DNA from: Mycobacterium attenuatum
GTDB lineage: Bacteria > Actinomycetota > Actinomycetes > Mycobacteriales > Mycobacteriaceae
Assembly: GCF_900566085.1 (NCBI RefSeq)
Contig: NZ_UPHT01000164.1
Location: forward strand, 1-62,606
Direction: 5' to 3'
Length of the DNA: 62,606 nucleotides
Made by a program: the position numbers and the translations under genes
Shown: positions 1-8,316 of the stretch, in pieces
Numbering within the stretch: position 1 is the first letter of the stretch
Layout: each line of letters starts with the position of its first letter
The notes under the pieces: model-generated
The model's database searches: none
What the model was told of the DNA's origin: nothing
The model's input: the letters and a program-made list of their open reading frames with translations, nothing else

Positions 1-557
1 CCAAAGATCAGCCCGCCGGACCCGCCGGCCCCACCGGCCGCACCCACACCGCCGGACCCACCAACCCCGCCATTACCGATCAAGCCCGCGGACCCACCGG
101 CACCACCAACCTGACCAACGCCACCAGCCGCACCACGGCCGCCATTGCCCCACAACAACCCGCCGTCACCGCCCGCCTGCCCCGGCGCCGACCCGTCAGC
201 ACCATCACCAATCAACGGGCGCCCCAACAGCGCCTGAGTCGGCGCATTGAGCACGCCCAACACCGCCTGCTCAGCATTAGCGAATTCGGTCGCGACATAC
301 GCGGCTGCACCGCCGTTCAGCGCGCGCACAAACTCGTCCTGAGCCGACGCGACCTGCGCCGAAAGCTGCTGATACTGCCGCCCATAGGTGCTGAACAACG
401 CCGCGATCGCCGCCGACACCTCGTCGCCGGCCGCGGCCGCCAACTGTGTGGTCGCCGCCGCGGCCGTCACATTGGCCGCACCCACAGCCGAACCGATCGT
501 CACCAGACTCGAGGCCGCCTCCGCTACCGACCCCGGCGCCACCATGAGAAAGGACAT
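1..557 (-). CDS. PE_PGRS family protein, 3'-truncated by window edge
   Basis: The reverse strand from ATG at 557 encodes a typical PE domain (MSFLMVAPGSVAEAASSL, then about 90 residues), followed by a linker with LLGRPLIGDGADG and Gly-Gly-Ala/Gly-Gly-X repeats that run off the window. A strong AGGAGG-like site (TGGAGG at about 568-563) precedes the start. PE_PGRS proteins are exported to the cell surface, usually by ESX-5, and their individual roles are mostly unknown. The gene is divergent from lpqE. In M. tuberculosis carD, not a PE_PGRS gene, is next to lpqE, so this copy is an insertion or a loss in the other lineage. The C-terminus is not visible. Confidence 0.9.
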   Translation of the reverse strand, partial: MSFLMVAPGSVAEAASSLVTIGSAVGAANVTAAAATTQLAAAAGDEVSAAIAALFSTYGRQYQQLSAQVASAQDEFVRALNGGAAAYVATEFANAEQAVLGVLNAPTQALLGRPLIGDGADGSAPGQAGGDGGLLWGNGGRGAAGGVGQVGGAGGSAGLIGNGGVGGSGGVGAAGGAGGSGGLIF

Positions 558-798
558 GGCAATACCTCCACCAGCGCGACAGCCTCCGTAACTGCCGGTA
601 TCCGCCCGGTATAGGCAGGGGCAATGCAGCGACCATGAAATCTTCGTGAAGTCAGCACCTCCACGGCGAAGTCGCATATACCGGCGCTACCGCCGGCGAC
701 ACCGTGCTACTACTGTGCATAGTCGAGCCGCGGCGGCGGACTGCTGCCGCCGTGGGTGCCAGCATCAAGCGACAACAACGCCCAGCAGGAGGCATTGA

Positions 799-1356
799 GT
801 GAACCGCTTCAAGATCCGCCTCACCCTGGTGGGCCTGGTCACACTGATTGCCGCATCGGTGAGCGCTTGCGGGACCGGCCAGATCTCGCAAACCGCGAAC
901 CAGGAGCCCGCCGTCAACGGCAACCGGGTCACCATCAACAATGTGGCGCTGCGGGACATCCGGATTCAAGCCCTGCAGCGCCACGGTGACTTTCTCGAGC
1001 CTGGCAGAAAAGTGGATTTGGTGCTGGTAGCCGTCAACCAATCCCCGGATGTGGCGGATCGATTGGTCAGCATCAGCAGTGATATCGGCTCGGTGACGGT
1101 GACCGGTGATGCGCGACTGCCGGCGGGCGGGATGCTGTTTGTCGGTACGCCGGATGGCCAGCTCGTCGCGCCGGGCCCGCTGGGATCGAATCAGGCGGCC
1201 CGCGCGAGCGTCGTTTTGACCAAACCCATCACGAACGGTTTGACCTACAGCTTCACCTTCAACTTCGAAAAGGCCGGCCAGGGCACGGTGATGGTGCCGA
1301 TAGCGGCGCCGTTGGCCCAGCCGCACGAGCAAGCGACCGCTCCGGCCCGGCACTAA
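799..1356 (+). CDS. lpqE: LpqE-like lipoprotein
   Basis: 185 residues starting GTG, with a lipoprotein signal: basic MNRFKIR, hydrophobic stretch, then a lipobox-like ASVSAC in which Cys is residue 26. The mature part looks like a copper-chaperone-type (PCuAC) beta fold (NNVALRDIRI and later VNQSPDVADRL), but the Met/His copper ligands are not obvious. Length and position next to radA match M. tuberculosis LpqE (Rv3584). It is probably anchored to the outer face of the membrane. The substrate is unknown. Confidence 0.85.
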   Translation: MNRFKIRLTLVGLVTLIAASVSACGTGQISQTANQEPAVNGNRVTINNVALRDIRIQALQRHGDFLEPGRKVDLVLVAVNQSPDVADRLVSISSDIGSVTVTGDARLPAGGMLFVGTPDGQLVAPGPLGSNQAARASVVLTKPITNGLTYSFTFNFEKAGQGTVMVPIAAPLAQPHEQATAPARH

Positions 1357-1414
1357 CGTCCACCGCACATCCTGCAACGAAAGGGTTGTCGTACCCGGTC
1401 GCTACGGTCACCGA

Positions 1415-2824
1415 GTGACTAATGCGCGTTCGCAATTCCGCTGCTCGGATTGTCGCCACCGCACCGCAAAGTGGGTGGGGCGCTGCCTGGAATGTGGTAG
1501 CTGGGGCACCGTCGAACAGGTACCCGCACTCAACGGCGTCGGCGGTAGAGGCCGCGTGCCAGTACCGGCATCGCACGCCGTCCCGATCAGTTCCGTCCGA
1601 CCCAACCTGAGCCGGCACCGCCCGACGGGCATCGACGAGCTCGACCGGGTACTGGGCGGCGGCGTGGTGCCGGGGTCGGTAACACTGCTGGCCGGTGAAC
1701 CCGGTGTGGGCAAATCGACGTTGCTGCTAGAGGTCGCCCATCGCTGGGCGCAGTCGGGGCAGCGCGCCCTGTACATCTCCGGCGAAGAGTCCGCCGGGCA
1801 GATCCGGCTGCGGGCCGACCGGATCGGCTGTAAGGGCGAGCAGGTATATCTGGCCGCCGAATCCGACGTGCATGCGGTACTGGGCCACATCGAGGCAGTG
1901 CAGGCGGCCCTGGTCATCGTCGACTCGGTGCAGACGATGTCCACCAGCGAGGCCGACGGCGTCGCGGGCGGGGTGACCCAGGTGCGCGCCGTGACCGCCG
2001 CCCTGACCGCGGCCGCGAAGGGTCACGGGTTCGGGCTGATCCTGGTCGGTCACGTCACCAAGGAAGGGTCGATAGCCGGGCCGCGCTCCCTGGAGCATCT
2101 CGTCGACGTGGTGCTGCATTTCGAAGGCGACCGCAACGGCGGGTTACGGATGGTCCGAGGGGTCAAGAACCGCTTCGGCGCCGCCGACGAGGTTGGATGT
2201 TTCCTGTTGCACGACAACGGGATTGAAGGCATCGCCGACCCGTCGAACCTGTTTCTCGATCAACGTTCCGCTCCTGTGCCCGGCACCGCCATCACCGTAG
2301 CCCTCGACGGGAAGCGGCCGCTCATCGGGGAGGTTCAGGCGTTGCTGGCCACACCGGTCAGCGGTGCACCGCGACGAGCCGTCAGCGGGATCGACCACGC
2401 CCGGGCGGCAATGATCACCGCTGTGCTGGAAAAGCACGCAAAGTTGACCATTGCTGTCAACGACATCTATCTGTCCACGGTGGGGGGGATGCGATTGACC
2501 GATCCGTCGGCCGATCTGGCGGTTGCGATCGCGCTGGCGTCGGCGTACGCGAACCTGCCGCTGCCCACCACCGCCGTGACGATCGGCGAGGTGGGGCTGG
2601 CCGGCGACCTGCGGCCGGTCAGCGGCATGGACCGGCGGCTGGCCGAGGCAGAACGCCTGGGATTCAACATCGCATTGATCCCACCCGGCCGCGAGGAGGT
2701 GCCGACGGGTCTGCGGGCGCTGCGCGCGCCCACTATCGTCGCCGCTCTCGAGCACATGATCGACATTGCCGATCATCGCAGCAGCGCCCCCGCAAAGGTG
2801 TGTCGTTTGGACACTCCTCACTAA
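1415..2824 (+). CDS. radA: DNA repair protein RadA
   Basis: 469 residues from a GTG start. The N-terminal C4 zinc finger (CSDC...CLEC, residues about 9-30) is followed by a RecA-like ATPase with Walker A GEPGVGKS, the RadA signature KNRFG, and a C-terminal Lon-like domain (KLTIAVNDIYLS onward). RadA helps process branched recombination intermediates with RecA. It is followed after 20 bp by disA, the widespread radA-disA pair in which RadA is known to bind and inhibit c-di-AMP synthesis by DisA. Confidence 0.96.
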   Translation: MTNARSQFRCSDCRHRTAKWVGRCLECGSWGTVEQVPALNGVGGRGRVPVPASHAVPISSVRPNLSRHRPTGIDELDRVLGGGVVPGSVTLLAGEPGVGKSTLLLEVAHRWAQSGQRALYISGEESAGQIRLRADRIGCKGEQVYLAAESDVHAVLGHIEAVQAALVIVDSVQTMSTSEADGVAGGVTQVRAVTAALTAAAKGHGFGLILVGHVTKEGSIAGPRSLEHLVDVVLHFEGDRNGGLRMVRGVKNRFGAADEVGCFLLHDNGIEGIADPSNLFLDQRSAPVPGTAITVALDGKRPLIGEVQALLATPVSGAPRRAVSGIDHARAAMITAVLEKHAKLTIAVNDIYLSTVGGMRLTDPSADLAVAIALASAYANLPLPTTAVTIGEVGLAGDLRPVSGMDRRLAEAERLGFNIALIPPGREEVPTGLRALRAPTIVAALEHMIDIADHRSSAPAKVCRLDTPH

Positions 2825-2844
2825 CTGGCCCCGCACATAGCAGA

Positions 2845-3921
2845 ATGCTGGCTGTGACACGTCCGACCCTGCGCGAGGCCGTCGCCCGCCTGGCGCCCGG
2901 CACCGGGCTCCGGGACGGCCTGGAACGCATCCTGCGCGGCCGCACCGGCGCGCTGATCGTGCTCGGCTACGACGAGAATGTCGAGGCGATTTGCGACGGC
3001 GGCTTCTCCCTCGACGTCCGCTATGCCCCCACCCGGCTGCGTGAGCTGTGCAAGATGGACGGCGCCGTGGTGCTCTCCACCGACTGCAGCCGCATTGTGC
3101 GGGCGAACGTGCAATTGGTCCCAGATCCATCGATACCGACCGACGAATCCGGAACACGCCACCGCTCGGCGGAACGGTCTGCGATCCAGACCGGCTACCC
3201 GGTGATCTCCGTAAGCCACTCGATGAACATCGTGACGGTATACGTCGGCGGGGACCGGCACGTGTTGACCGACTCGGCGACCATCCTGTCCCGAGCCAAC
3301 CAGGCGATCGCGACGCTGGAACGGTACAAGACCAGGCTCGATGAAGTCAGCCGGCAACTCTCCCGGGCCGAGATCGAAGACTTTGTCACACTGCGCGACG
3401 TGATGACGGTGGTACAACGGCTCGAGTTGGTTCGGCGGATCGGCCTGGTGATCGACTACGACGCAGTGGAGCTCGGCACCGACGGGCGTCAACTGCGGCT
3501 GCAACTCGAGGAGCTGCTCGGCGGCAACGACGTCGCCCGGGAGTTGATTGTCCGCGACTACCACGCCAACCCCGAACCGCCGACCAAGGCCCAGATCGAC
3601 GCCACCCTGGATGAGCTGGACGCACTCTCGGACACTGAGCTGCTCGATTTCACCGTGCTGGCACAGGTTTTCGGCTATCCCACGACGGCGGAGGCACAGG
3701 ACTCGGCGCTGAGCCCGCGTGGCTACCGCGCGATGGCGGTCATCCCGCGACTGCAGTTCGCCCATGCCGATCTGCTGGTGCGTTCCTTCGGAACCCTGCA
3801 GGGTCTATTGGCCGCCAGCGCCGGCGATCTGCAATCCGTCGACGGTATCGGCGCGATGTGGGCCCGCCATGTGCGCGAGGGGTTGTCGCAGCTGGCCGAG
3901 TCGACTATCGCAGACCAATAA
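2845..3921 (+). CDS. disA: DNA integrity scanning protein, diadenylate cyclase DisA
   Basis: 358 residues from ATG 2845 (MLAVTRPTLREAV), the same length as M. tuberculosis DisA. A longer reading from 2800 is possible but would overlap radA. The DAC domain has both catalytic motifs, DGA (in KMDGAVVLSTD) and RHR (in SGTRHRSAER). A helical spine and a C-terminal helix-hairpin-helix DNA-binding domain (LQSVDGIGAMWARHV) follow. It makes c-di-AMP from two ATP and slows synthesis when bound to branched DNA. Expression is probably coupled to radA. Confidence 0.97.
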   Translation: MLAVTRPTLREAVARLAPGTGLRDGLERILRGRTGALIVLGYDENVEAICDGGFSLDVRYAPTRLRELCKMDGAVVLSTDCSRIVRANVQLVPDPSIPTDESGTRHRSAERSAIQTGYPVISVSHSMNIVTVYVGGDRHVLTDSATILSRANQAIATLERYKTRLDEVSRQLSRAEIEDFVTLRDVMTVVQRLELVRRIGLVIDYDAVELGTDGRQLRLQLEELLGGNDVARELIVRDYHANPEPPTKAQIDATLDELDALSDTELLDFTVLAQVFGYPTTAEAQDSALSPRGYRAMAVIPRLQFAHADLLVRSFGTLQGLLAASAGDLQSVDGIGAMWARHVREGLSQLAESTIADQ

Positions 3922-3934
3922 GCCAACCGGCGAG

Positions 3935-4735
3935 TTACCCGCCCTGGACCGGCGGGGCCTCAGGCGGTGGGGCCAGCGCCGGACCCGGAGCCGGCGGCGG
4001 CCCGGGCGGCTGCGGCGGCTGGTTCAACACGAACGGAACCGGAAGCGACCGGAGGTTGCCCAGCTGCACGACGAGGTTGTACGTACCGGGGCCGATCGCC
4101 GGCCGCGGCAGCGGGCAATGCGGCGCTGACCCCATGCCGGTCCAGGTCACCGCGGTTGTCACCTGCTCACCCGGAGTGAACATCTTGACCAGGGTCTCGT
4201 TGGAGGGCGCGCAGTCCAGGTTGGACCACAACCGCTTGTTGTCCAGCGAATAGACGTATGCAGCCAGCACCGCGGCCCCCACGTCGCGTTTACAGGCCAC
4301 CAGCCCGATGTTGGTGACGACCATGGTGAATTTCGGCTGGTCACCGATGTAGTACTGGGGCGCGTTGGTCAGTCCCTTGACGGCGAGCGTGGAATCCGGG
4401 CAGTCGTCCCCCTCTTTCAGCACCGGCGGCGGCTGCACCGCGGCGGTGGGAGTCGGCATCTCGGGATTTTGACCCTGCGGAGCTGCCGGCGTGTTGGCGC
4501 CGCTTTGCCCGGCCGGTTGCGGCGCCTCGGGTGCGTTGGAGCCCGGATGACTTTGCGCGGAGCCCGGTTTCTCCGCGCTGACCGGTTTGGCGCCGGCGGT
4601 GTTTCCGACGAAGGCGACGACCACAGCCACCGCGATTCCGATTACCACGACCGCGATACCCAGGGCTAGTCCCCTGCGCCGCCAGTAGATCTCGGTAGGT
4701 AGCGGGCCACGCGGTTCCAGATCCAGCACATTCAC
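3935..4735 (-). CDS. Conserved membrane-anchored protein (Rv3587c-like)
   Basis: 266 residues from GTG 4735 (MNVLDLEPRGPLP), the start that matches the known mycobacterial protein; an in-frame ATG lies at 4753. One transmembrane helix is near the N-terminus (GIAVVVIGIAVAVVVAFV). A Pro/Ala-rich linker leads to an extracytoplasmic beta-rich domain (TLAVKGLTNAPQYYIGDQPK) with conserved cysteines, and the end is Pro-rich. It is convergent with disA, 13 bp apart. The function is unknown; a cell-envelope location is inferred from topology. Confidence 0.85.
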   Translation of the reverse strand: MNVLDLEPRGPLPTEIYWRRRGLALGIAVVVIGIAVAVVVAFVGNTAGAKPVSAEKPGSAQSHPGSNAPEAPQPAGQSGANTPAAPQGQNPEMPTPTAAVQPPPVLKEGDDCPDSTLAVKGLTNAPQYYIGDQPKFTMVVTNIGLVACKRDVGAAVLAAYVYSLDNKRLWSNLDCAPSNETLVKMFTPGEQVTTAVTWTGMGSAPHCPLPRPAIGPGTYNLVVQLGNLRSLPVPFVLNQPPQPPGPPPAPGPALAPPPEAPPVQGG

Positions 4736-4850
4736 ACCGTAGGCCCAGGTCACACCGACTCGTTTGACCTGCCTCGGCGTGTCGCGAGGTTAGCTGGGGC
4801 TATCGGGGACGAAACGTGTTAGTGCGCCAGGAACTCAGCCCTACTCGGCC

Positions 4851-5468
4851 CTACTCGCCGATGTCACCGATGTGGTCACGCAACACGGCACGGCCGTCGG
4901 CGAGCTGGTATGTCAGGCCCACGATGGCCAGGGTGCCCGCAGCCACCCGCTCCGATATGGCCCTCGAACGGGCCATCAGTTGCGCACCCGTTTCGCGGAT
5001 GTGGCGCTGCTCGAACTCGTCGACGCGGGTCAGGCCGTCGCGCCTGCCCAGCAGGATCGACGGTGTCACCCTTTCCACCACATCGCGCACGTAGCCCTCG
5101 GGCAAAGTCCCGCTGTCCAGTGCCGTCAGCGCGGCATTCACCGCGCCACAGCTGTCGTGGCCAAGGACGACCACCAGCGGCACGTTCAGCACCGTCACCG
5201 CGTACTCGATCGAGCCCAGCACCGCCGAGTCGATGACGTGTCCGGCCGTGCGGACCACAAACATGTCGCCGAGACCCTGGTCGAAAATGATCTCTGCGGC
5301 CACCCGGCTGTCTGCGCACCCGAAAATCACGGCGGTCGGCTGCTGCCCTGCGGCGAGGCTGGCGCGATGCTCCACACTTTGGCTGGGATGCTCGGGCTTG
5401 CCGGCGACGAATCGCTCGTTACCCTCTTTGAGTGCTTTCCACGCGGTTACCGGGTTGGTGTTGGGCAT
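4851..5468 (-). CDS. canB: Beta-carbonic anhydrase CanB
   Basis: 205 residues from ATG 5468 (MPNTNPVTAWKALKEGNERF). The zinc ligands Cys51, Asp53, His104 and Cys107 lie in CADSR and GHDSCG, and the Asp53-Arg55 catalytic dyad is intact, as in M. tuberculosis Rv3588c. It interconverts CO2 and bicarbonate in the cytoplasm. Its start codon overlaps that of mutY on the opposite strand by 2 bp. It is a useful in-window control for the degenerate homologue at 11271-11885. Confidence 0.97.
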   Translation of the reverse strand: MPNTNPVTAWKALKEGNERFVAGKPEHPSQSVEHRASLAAGQQPTAVIFGCADSRVAAEIIFDQGLGDMFVVRTAGHVIDSAVLGSIEYAVTVLNVPLVVVLGHDSCGAVNAALTALDSGTLPEGYVRDVVERVTPSILLGRRDGLTRVDEFEQRHIRETGAQLMARSRAISERVAAGTLAIVGLTYQLADGRAVLRDHIGDIGE

Positions 5469-6378
5469 GTCACGCATTCTGCCGTACCAGCCGGTGACCG
5501 CTTCCCAGCACATACCATCCGCCAATCTTCTTGGTTGGTACGAGCAATCCTGTCGCGACCTGCCCTGGCGCCGGCCGGACGTCGGCGCATGGCAGATCCT
5601 GGTCAGCGAGTTCATGCTGCAGCAGACTCCGGTGTCGCGGGTGCTATCGATCTGGCCGGACTGGGTGCGTCGCTGGCCCACCGCGTCAGCCACGGCCGCG
5701 GCGACTGCCGCCGACGTACTGCGCGCCTGGGGGAAGCTGGGCTACCCGCGCCGGGCGAAGCGGTTGCACGAATGCGCGACCATCATCGCTCGCGACCACG
5801 ACGACGTGGTTCCCGACGACGTCGAAACCCTGGTGACGCTGCCGGGTGTCGGTAGCTACACCGCGCGAGCGGTGGCGTGTTTCGCCTACGGCCGGCGGGT
5901 GCCGGTGGTGGACACCAACGTGCGCCGGGTAGTAGCCCGGGTGGTGCACGGACGCGCCGATGCGGGTGTGCCGTCGGCCGCCCGCGACCATGCCGATGTA
6001 CTGGCGCTGCTGCCGAATAGCGCTGTAGCGAAACAATTTTCGGTAGCTCTCATGGAACTGGGCGCCACTGTGTGCACGGCCCGGAGCCCGCACTGTGGTT
6101 CGTGCCCGCTTAGCGACTGCGCATGGCGGACGGCCGGATACCCGGCCGCGGCCGGCCCGTCACGGCGCGTGCAGACATATGCGGGCACCGACCGGCAGGT
6201 CCGCGGGCGGTTGCTAGATGTGTTGCGCGACAAAGATTCTCCGGTCAGCCGTGCCGAGCTCGACGTGGCATGGCTGACCGATGTCGCGCAGCGCGACCGG
6301 GCGTTGGCGTCGTTGCTTGTCGACGGTCTTGTGACCCGTACTCCCGACGGACGGTTCGCGCTGGCAGGCGAGGAGTAG
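5467..6378 (+). CDS. mutY: Adenine DNA glycosylase MutY
   Basis: 303 residues from ATG 5467 (MSRILPYQPVT). The HhH-GPD motif is LPGVGSYTARAVACFA and the catalytic Asp is in VVDTNVRRV. A 4Fe-4S cluster loop follows with Cys spacing x6, x2, x4 (CTARSPHCGSCPLSDC). It removes adenine paired with 8-oxoguanine. The length equals that of the M. tuberculosis protein. The start overlaps canB head to head, and no strong ribosome binding site is visible, so a start a few codons downstream is possible. Confidence 0.95.
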   Translation: MSRILPYQPVTASQHIPSANLLGWYEQSCRDLPWRRPDVGAWQILVSEFMLQQTPVSRVLSIWPDWVRRWPTASATAAATAADVLRAWGKLGYPRRAKRLHECATIIARDHDDVVPDDVETLVTLPGVGSYTARAVACFAYGRRVPVVDTNVRRVVARVVHGRADAGVPSAARDHADVLALLPNSAVAKQFSVALMELGATVCTARSPHCGSCPLSDCAWRTAGYPAAAGPSRRVQTYAGTDRQVRGRLLDVLRDKDSPVSRAELDVAWLTDVAQRDRALASLLVDGLVTRTPDGRFALAGEE

Positions 6379-6666
6379 CTCGCTTTAGCCGGAATGGCCG
6401 TGGGAGCCGGCGGTACCGACCCGTGACGAGGCGGTCCAACGACGCCGCACTCACCGGCGCCGGTTGTCGAATCGCACCATCAGCCATGCCCCTCCTGATC
6501 ACCGAATGACAAAGCAACACAATGGTTTACGCATATTGATGAACGTGCACGGCGACAATGTGGGCAACGACCGGTCGGCCTTGACCTAGCACGATGCGCC
6601 CGGCCGATCCGGTGCGGCCGAAAGCACTCGTGCGTAGCAGAAGATATGAATTATATTTCGTGATGT
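6379..6666. other. Intergenic region before the DAB operon
   Basis: The 325-bp gap between mutY and the leader peptide carries no gene I can support. The first 200 bp are GC-rich like the flanks. From about 6640 the sequence becomes AT-rich (GATATGAATTATATTTCG), which is promoter-like and leads into the predicted promoter. No clear intrinsic terminator for mutY is visible. Confidence 0.6.
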
Positions 6667-6696
6667 TTGACAGACGTAATCATCATCGCGTAGTTT
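6667..6696 (+). promoter_or_regulatory. Predicted sigma-A-type promoter of the DAB operon
   Basis: TTGACA at 6667-6672, an 18-bp spacer and TAGTTT at 6691-6696. A start point about 7 nt after the -10 would fall at 6703-6704, exactly on the ATG of a 15-codon leader ORF, so the transcript would be leaderless. Predicted by eye only. Confidence 0.6.
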
Positions 6697-6703
6697 GCTT
6701 CGC

Positions 6704-6751
6704 ATGAACACTCAACGTACCGCGTCAGGGACTGGCGGTGAGCCGCAGTGA
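6704..6751 (+). CDS. 15-residue leader peptide coupled to dabB
   Basis: ATG 6704 opens MNTQRTASGTGGEPQ and its TGA (6749-6751) overlaps the GTG start of dabB (6748-6750) as GTGA. The ATG sits about 8 nt after the predicted -10 box, which suggests a leaderless start. Mycobacteria commonly use short leaderless ORFs, and stop-start overlap would let terminating ribosomes reinitiate on dabB, which has no obvious Shine-Dalgarno site of its own. Translation is inferred. Confidence 0.5.
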   Translation: MNTQRTASGTGGEPQ

Positions 6752-8316
6752 ACGTCGTCCTCGTCGGCGCCTTGACATTGCCTCTGCTCGCATCGCTGAG
6801 CGCGGTCCTTGCCGGCAGGCGGCATCCTGGCCTCGTCGGCCGTTTCGGCGCAGCGGCCGCCGCCGCGGGCCTGGTCTCTGCATTGCTGATAGCAGCGCAC
6901 GTTGCGGTCGACGGCTCCATTTCCGCCACTCTGCGGTCAGCGCAAGGCAACCTGATCGCGGGGCTGGGAGCTAACCGGCTCAGCGCGTTGCTACTGGTGT
7001 TGGTGTACGGAGTGAGCACGGTCGTACAGGTTTTCGCCCTGCGCTACCTTGCCGGTGACCGCCGATCGGGATGGTTCACCGCCGGTACCGGCCTGCTCAC
7101 CGCGGCCTCCGCCGGCCTCATGACCTCGGGAACACTGATCGGCCTGGCCGTCTCGTGGACCTTGGCCGGCACCGCGCTATGTCTGCTGCAGGCCACCTAC
7201 TGGGAGCTGCCCGCCGCCCGCGACGGCGTGCTGCGCACGGCGACAGCGTTCCTGCTGGGCGATCTGGCGCTGTGGGCTGCGGTGGGTTTGATCACCACGC
7301 AACGGGGCAACGTCAGCCTGTCCGACCTCGGACCCGCCGCCTACCACGACTCGTCACCGGCCCTGCCGGTGGCAGCGGGTTTGATCGTGGTGGCAGCTCT
7401 GTCGCGATCGGCGCAGATCCCCTTTCATCGCTGGCTGCCGGCCACCCTCGCTGCGCCCACGCCCGTCTCGGCGCTCCTGCACGCCGGTGTCGTCAATGCC
7501 GGCGGCGTGCTGCTGGTGCGGCTGAGCCCGATAGTCAGCGGATCGGCCGCCGCCATGGGCCTGGCCTTCACCGCCGGAACGCTCAGCATGCTCTACGGCG
7601 GCGTCGTGATGCTCACCAAATCCGACATCAAGGGCTCGCTGGTGTATTCGACGATGGCCCAGATGGGCTTCATGATCCTGACCTGCGGCCTGGGCCTGTC
7701 CGCGGCCGCGGTATTCCACCTGGTGGGCCACGGCTTTTACAAGGCCACCCTGTTCTTGTCTTCCGGCTCGGCGATAGCCAAGCGACGCCAAAAGGCAGCT
7801 CGGCCACCGGTGCCGGCGCTGACCTCGGCCCGGTGGGCGGCGATCCACGCCACCGCGCTGCTGCTGCCGGCCGCCGCACTGTATGCGGCCAGCAGCATCG
7901 TGCGATTGCCGCACGCCGGGCACGGCTCGGCCCAGGTGCTGCTGGTCTTCACCTGGGCGACGGCCGCGGCGGCGCTGACCGGCTGGTTGGCACGCAGCCC
8001 GGGTGCCCGGGCCGCTGTCATCGGAGCGGTCGCACTGCTCGCGGCGGCCGTCGGATACGTCGCACTGGTGGGCGCCGTGACCGGATTCCTGGCTCCTGAT
8101 CTGCCCCCGGTCACCGTACCGTCCGCCTCGACTGCCGGCATTGTCGCAATTGCGGTCATCCTTGCCGCGCTGACCTTGCTGCCCCGGGCCCCGGCCAACG
8201 GCTGGTTCGGCCGACTGCAACGCGCCCTGTACGCCAAAGCGCTTGTCGCCGGCCATGTCCCGGCAAGCCGTCCGCAACAGACCCCGAACAACCAACTGAC
8301 AGGAGCGCTCCAGTGA
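6748..8316 (+). CDS. dabB: DabB/MpsA: NuoL-like membrane subunit of the DAB inorganic-carbon transporter
   Basis: 522 residues, GTG start, many transmembrane helices. The proton-antiporter core of NuoL/MrpA is clear: AQIPFHRWLPATLAAPTPVS, the lysine segment KSDIKGSLVYSTMAQMGF, and FHLVGHGFYKATLF. It is a stand-alone subunit directly followed by dabA with a 4-bp GTGA overlap, which distinguishes it from complex I or Mrp operons. In characterised DAB/MpsAB systems this subunit couples a cation gradient (H+ or Na+) to one-way hydration of CO2 by DabA, so bicarbonate accumulates in the cytoplasm. The coupling ion here is not readable from sequence. Confidence 0.9.
   Translation: MNVVLVGALTLPLLASLSAVLAGRRHPGLVGRFGAAAAAAGLVSALLIAAHVAVDGSISATLRSAQGNLIAGLGANRLSALLLVLVYGVSTVVQVFALRYLAGDRRSGWFTAGTGLLTAASAGLMTSGTLIGLAVSWTLAGTALCLLQATYWELPAARDGVLRTATAFLLGDLALWAAVGLITTQRGNVSLSDLGPAAYHDSSPALPVAAGLIVVAALSRSAQIPFHRWLPATLAAPTPVSALLHAGVVNAGGVLLVRLSPIVSGSAAAMGLAFTAGTLSMLYGGVVMLTKSDIKGSLVYSTMAQMGFMILTCGLGLSAAAVFHLVGHGFYKATLFLSSGSAIAKRRQKAARPPVPALTSARWAAIHATALLLPAAALYAASSIVRLPHAGHGSAQVLLVFTWATAAAALTGWLARSPGARAAVIGAVALLAAAVGYVALVGAVTGFLAPDLPPVTVPSASTAGIVAIAVILAALTLLPRAPANGWFGRLQRALYAKALVAGHVPASRPQQTPNNQLTGALQ

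Noticed and set aside
2800..2844. Upstream start for DisA overlapping radA
   Set aside because: The family N-terminus begins at 2845 and the extra 15 residues are radA sequence read in another frame.
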